Positions 63,578-64,000 of a stretch of 64,000 nucleotides of DNA are shown here, piece after piece. The notes beneath the pieces were generated by a model. That model was given only the letters and a program-made list of their open reading frames with translations. It did no database searches and was not told the origin of the DNA. Source of the DNA: Treponema sp. UBA792 (GTDB lineage: Bacteria; Spirochaetota; Spirochaetia; Treponematales; Treponemataceae); NCBI GenBank assembly GCA_002296965.1, contig DBIW01000012.1:62001-126000 (forward strand), given 5' to 3'. The translations under genes and the position numbers were made by a program. Position 1 is the stretch's first letter. The number at the start of each line of letters is the position of its first letter.

Positions 63578-64000
63578 TCAGAAATAAATTTTTGCGCTTA
63601 CCGTTGTGGCCAAAAAACCGACGGCAAAAGCTTCCCAGAAACCGCCGTTTCCGTCAACAATCGTGAATTCAATGTTATTCTTTTTTCCGGTGTTGAACAC
63701 GATGAACGGAAGATATGTCTTTACCGAAAATCCGAATTTCCTGGCGAATCTAAGATTCGCTGAAAAATACGCTCCGGCTCCGTGCATAAACAGCGAATTG
63801 GAGTAATCATTTACATCAATGTCCATCTTGATTTTGTACGCAAGTCCTACGGATGAAAAATAAACGCCGAAAGGATTAGACGCATAGCCCAGCGATGCCT
63901 CCGGTCCAAGCGTAAGCATATTCTGCTCGACATTTCTGGCGATTGCGCATGAAGCCTCCAGGTCAATGCACCCCGCATAAAGATTGATTACGGGCGCAAA
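63578..64000 (-). CDS. putative outer-membrane beta-barrel protein (5' end outside window)
   Basis: The frame stays open to the right edge, so the start is outside; the first ATG inside the window (63919) is probably internal. The visible 140 residues alternate polar and aromatic strands (NPFGVYFSSVGLAYKIKMDI and RKFGFSVKTYLPFIVF) and end in KIYF. The terminal Phe and strand pattern indicate an outer-membrane barrel. I do not recognise the family. It lies upstream of pheT in the same direction but pheT has its own promoter. Confidence 0.65.
   Translation of the reverse strand, partial: FAPVINLYAGCIDLEASCAIARNVEQNMLTLGPEASLGYASNPFGVYFSSVGLAYKIKMDIDVNDYSNSLFMHGAGAYFSANLRFARKFGFSVKTYLPFIVFNTGKKNNIEFTIVDGNGGFWEAFAVGFLATTVSAKIYF

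Overview
The window reads as chromosomal DNA of a Treponema, most likely a gut or rumen species rather than a pathogen. The tRNA-Thr/rpmG/tRNA-Trp/secE/nusG/rplK/rplA/rplJ/rplL/rpoB/rpoC order, the cyclic-nucleotide-binding protein/murB/cysS/ECF-sigma order (as I recall it from T. pallidum), the archaeal-type PheT and the spirochaete-style lipoprotein signals all point to Treponema. Plant-polysaccharide enzymes (GH9, GH31, a CE2 esterase, a second secreted esterase) and pyrimidine genes (pyrE, pyrF, carA, pyrH), which T. pallidum lacks as a pathway, point to a more free-living, carbohydrate-fermenting relative. No insertion sequence, prophage or CRISPR array was seen.

Layout: 1-9670 (minus) is the ribosomal protein/RNA polymerase operon, with rpoC cut by the left edge. 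9839-20029 holds cysE, an ABC exporter, a GH9 cellulase-like enzyme, htpG, an acyl-CoA synthetase with a divergent TetR regulator, and pyrF. 20130-22820 is pyruvate phosphate dikinase. 22966-25635 is a three-gene lipid/polyketide block (methyltransferase, ketosynthase-like chain-length factor, PlsC-type acyltransferase). 25637-30788 has a CE2 esterase, a GH31 enzyme, a MATE transporter and a PaaI thioesterase. 30869-31411 is a small heat-shock gene behind a near-perfect sigma-54 promoter. 31688-36757 contains a solute-binding protein, a large unknown protein, an outer-membrane barrel and a lipoprotein. 36862-43985 has an esterase, purB, YhbY, a PilZ protein, a TPR protein, small envelope proteins and a double cyclic-nucleotide-binding regulator. 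44024-50285 has murB, cysS, an ECF sigma/anti-sigma/TIG-transglutaminase operon and a UMP kinase. 50360-55509 has an M16 protease lipoprotein, a membrane protein, pyrE and a lipoprotein. 55584-60157 is a second lipid/polyketide block (LpxL-like acyltransferase, thioesterase, LolA-like protein, MMPL exporter). carA, pheT and a truncated outer-membrane protein close the window.

The most interesting signals are these. (1) The blocks at 22966-25635 and 55584-60157 together look like parts of an aryl-polyene-type biosynthesis and export cluster that has been split in two, with the core ketosynthase, reductase, dehydratase and ACP genes absent from the window. (2) About a dozen transcription units start with a -10 box that ends only 6-7 bases before the ATG and have no Shine-Dalgarno sequence, so leaderless mRNAs appear common. 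(3) The hsp20 gene has a near-consensus sigma-54 promoter laid directly over a sigma-70 promoter, followed by a structured leader. (4) An ECF sigma operon encodes a transglutaminase-fold protein whose catalytic cysteine is alanine.
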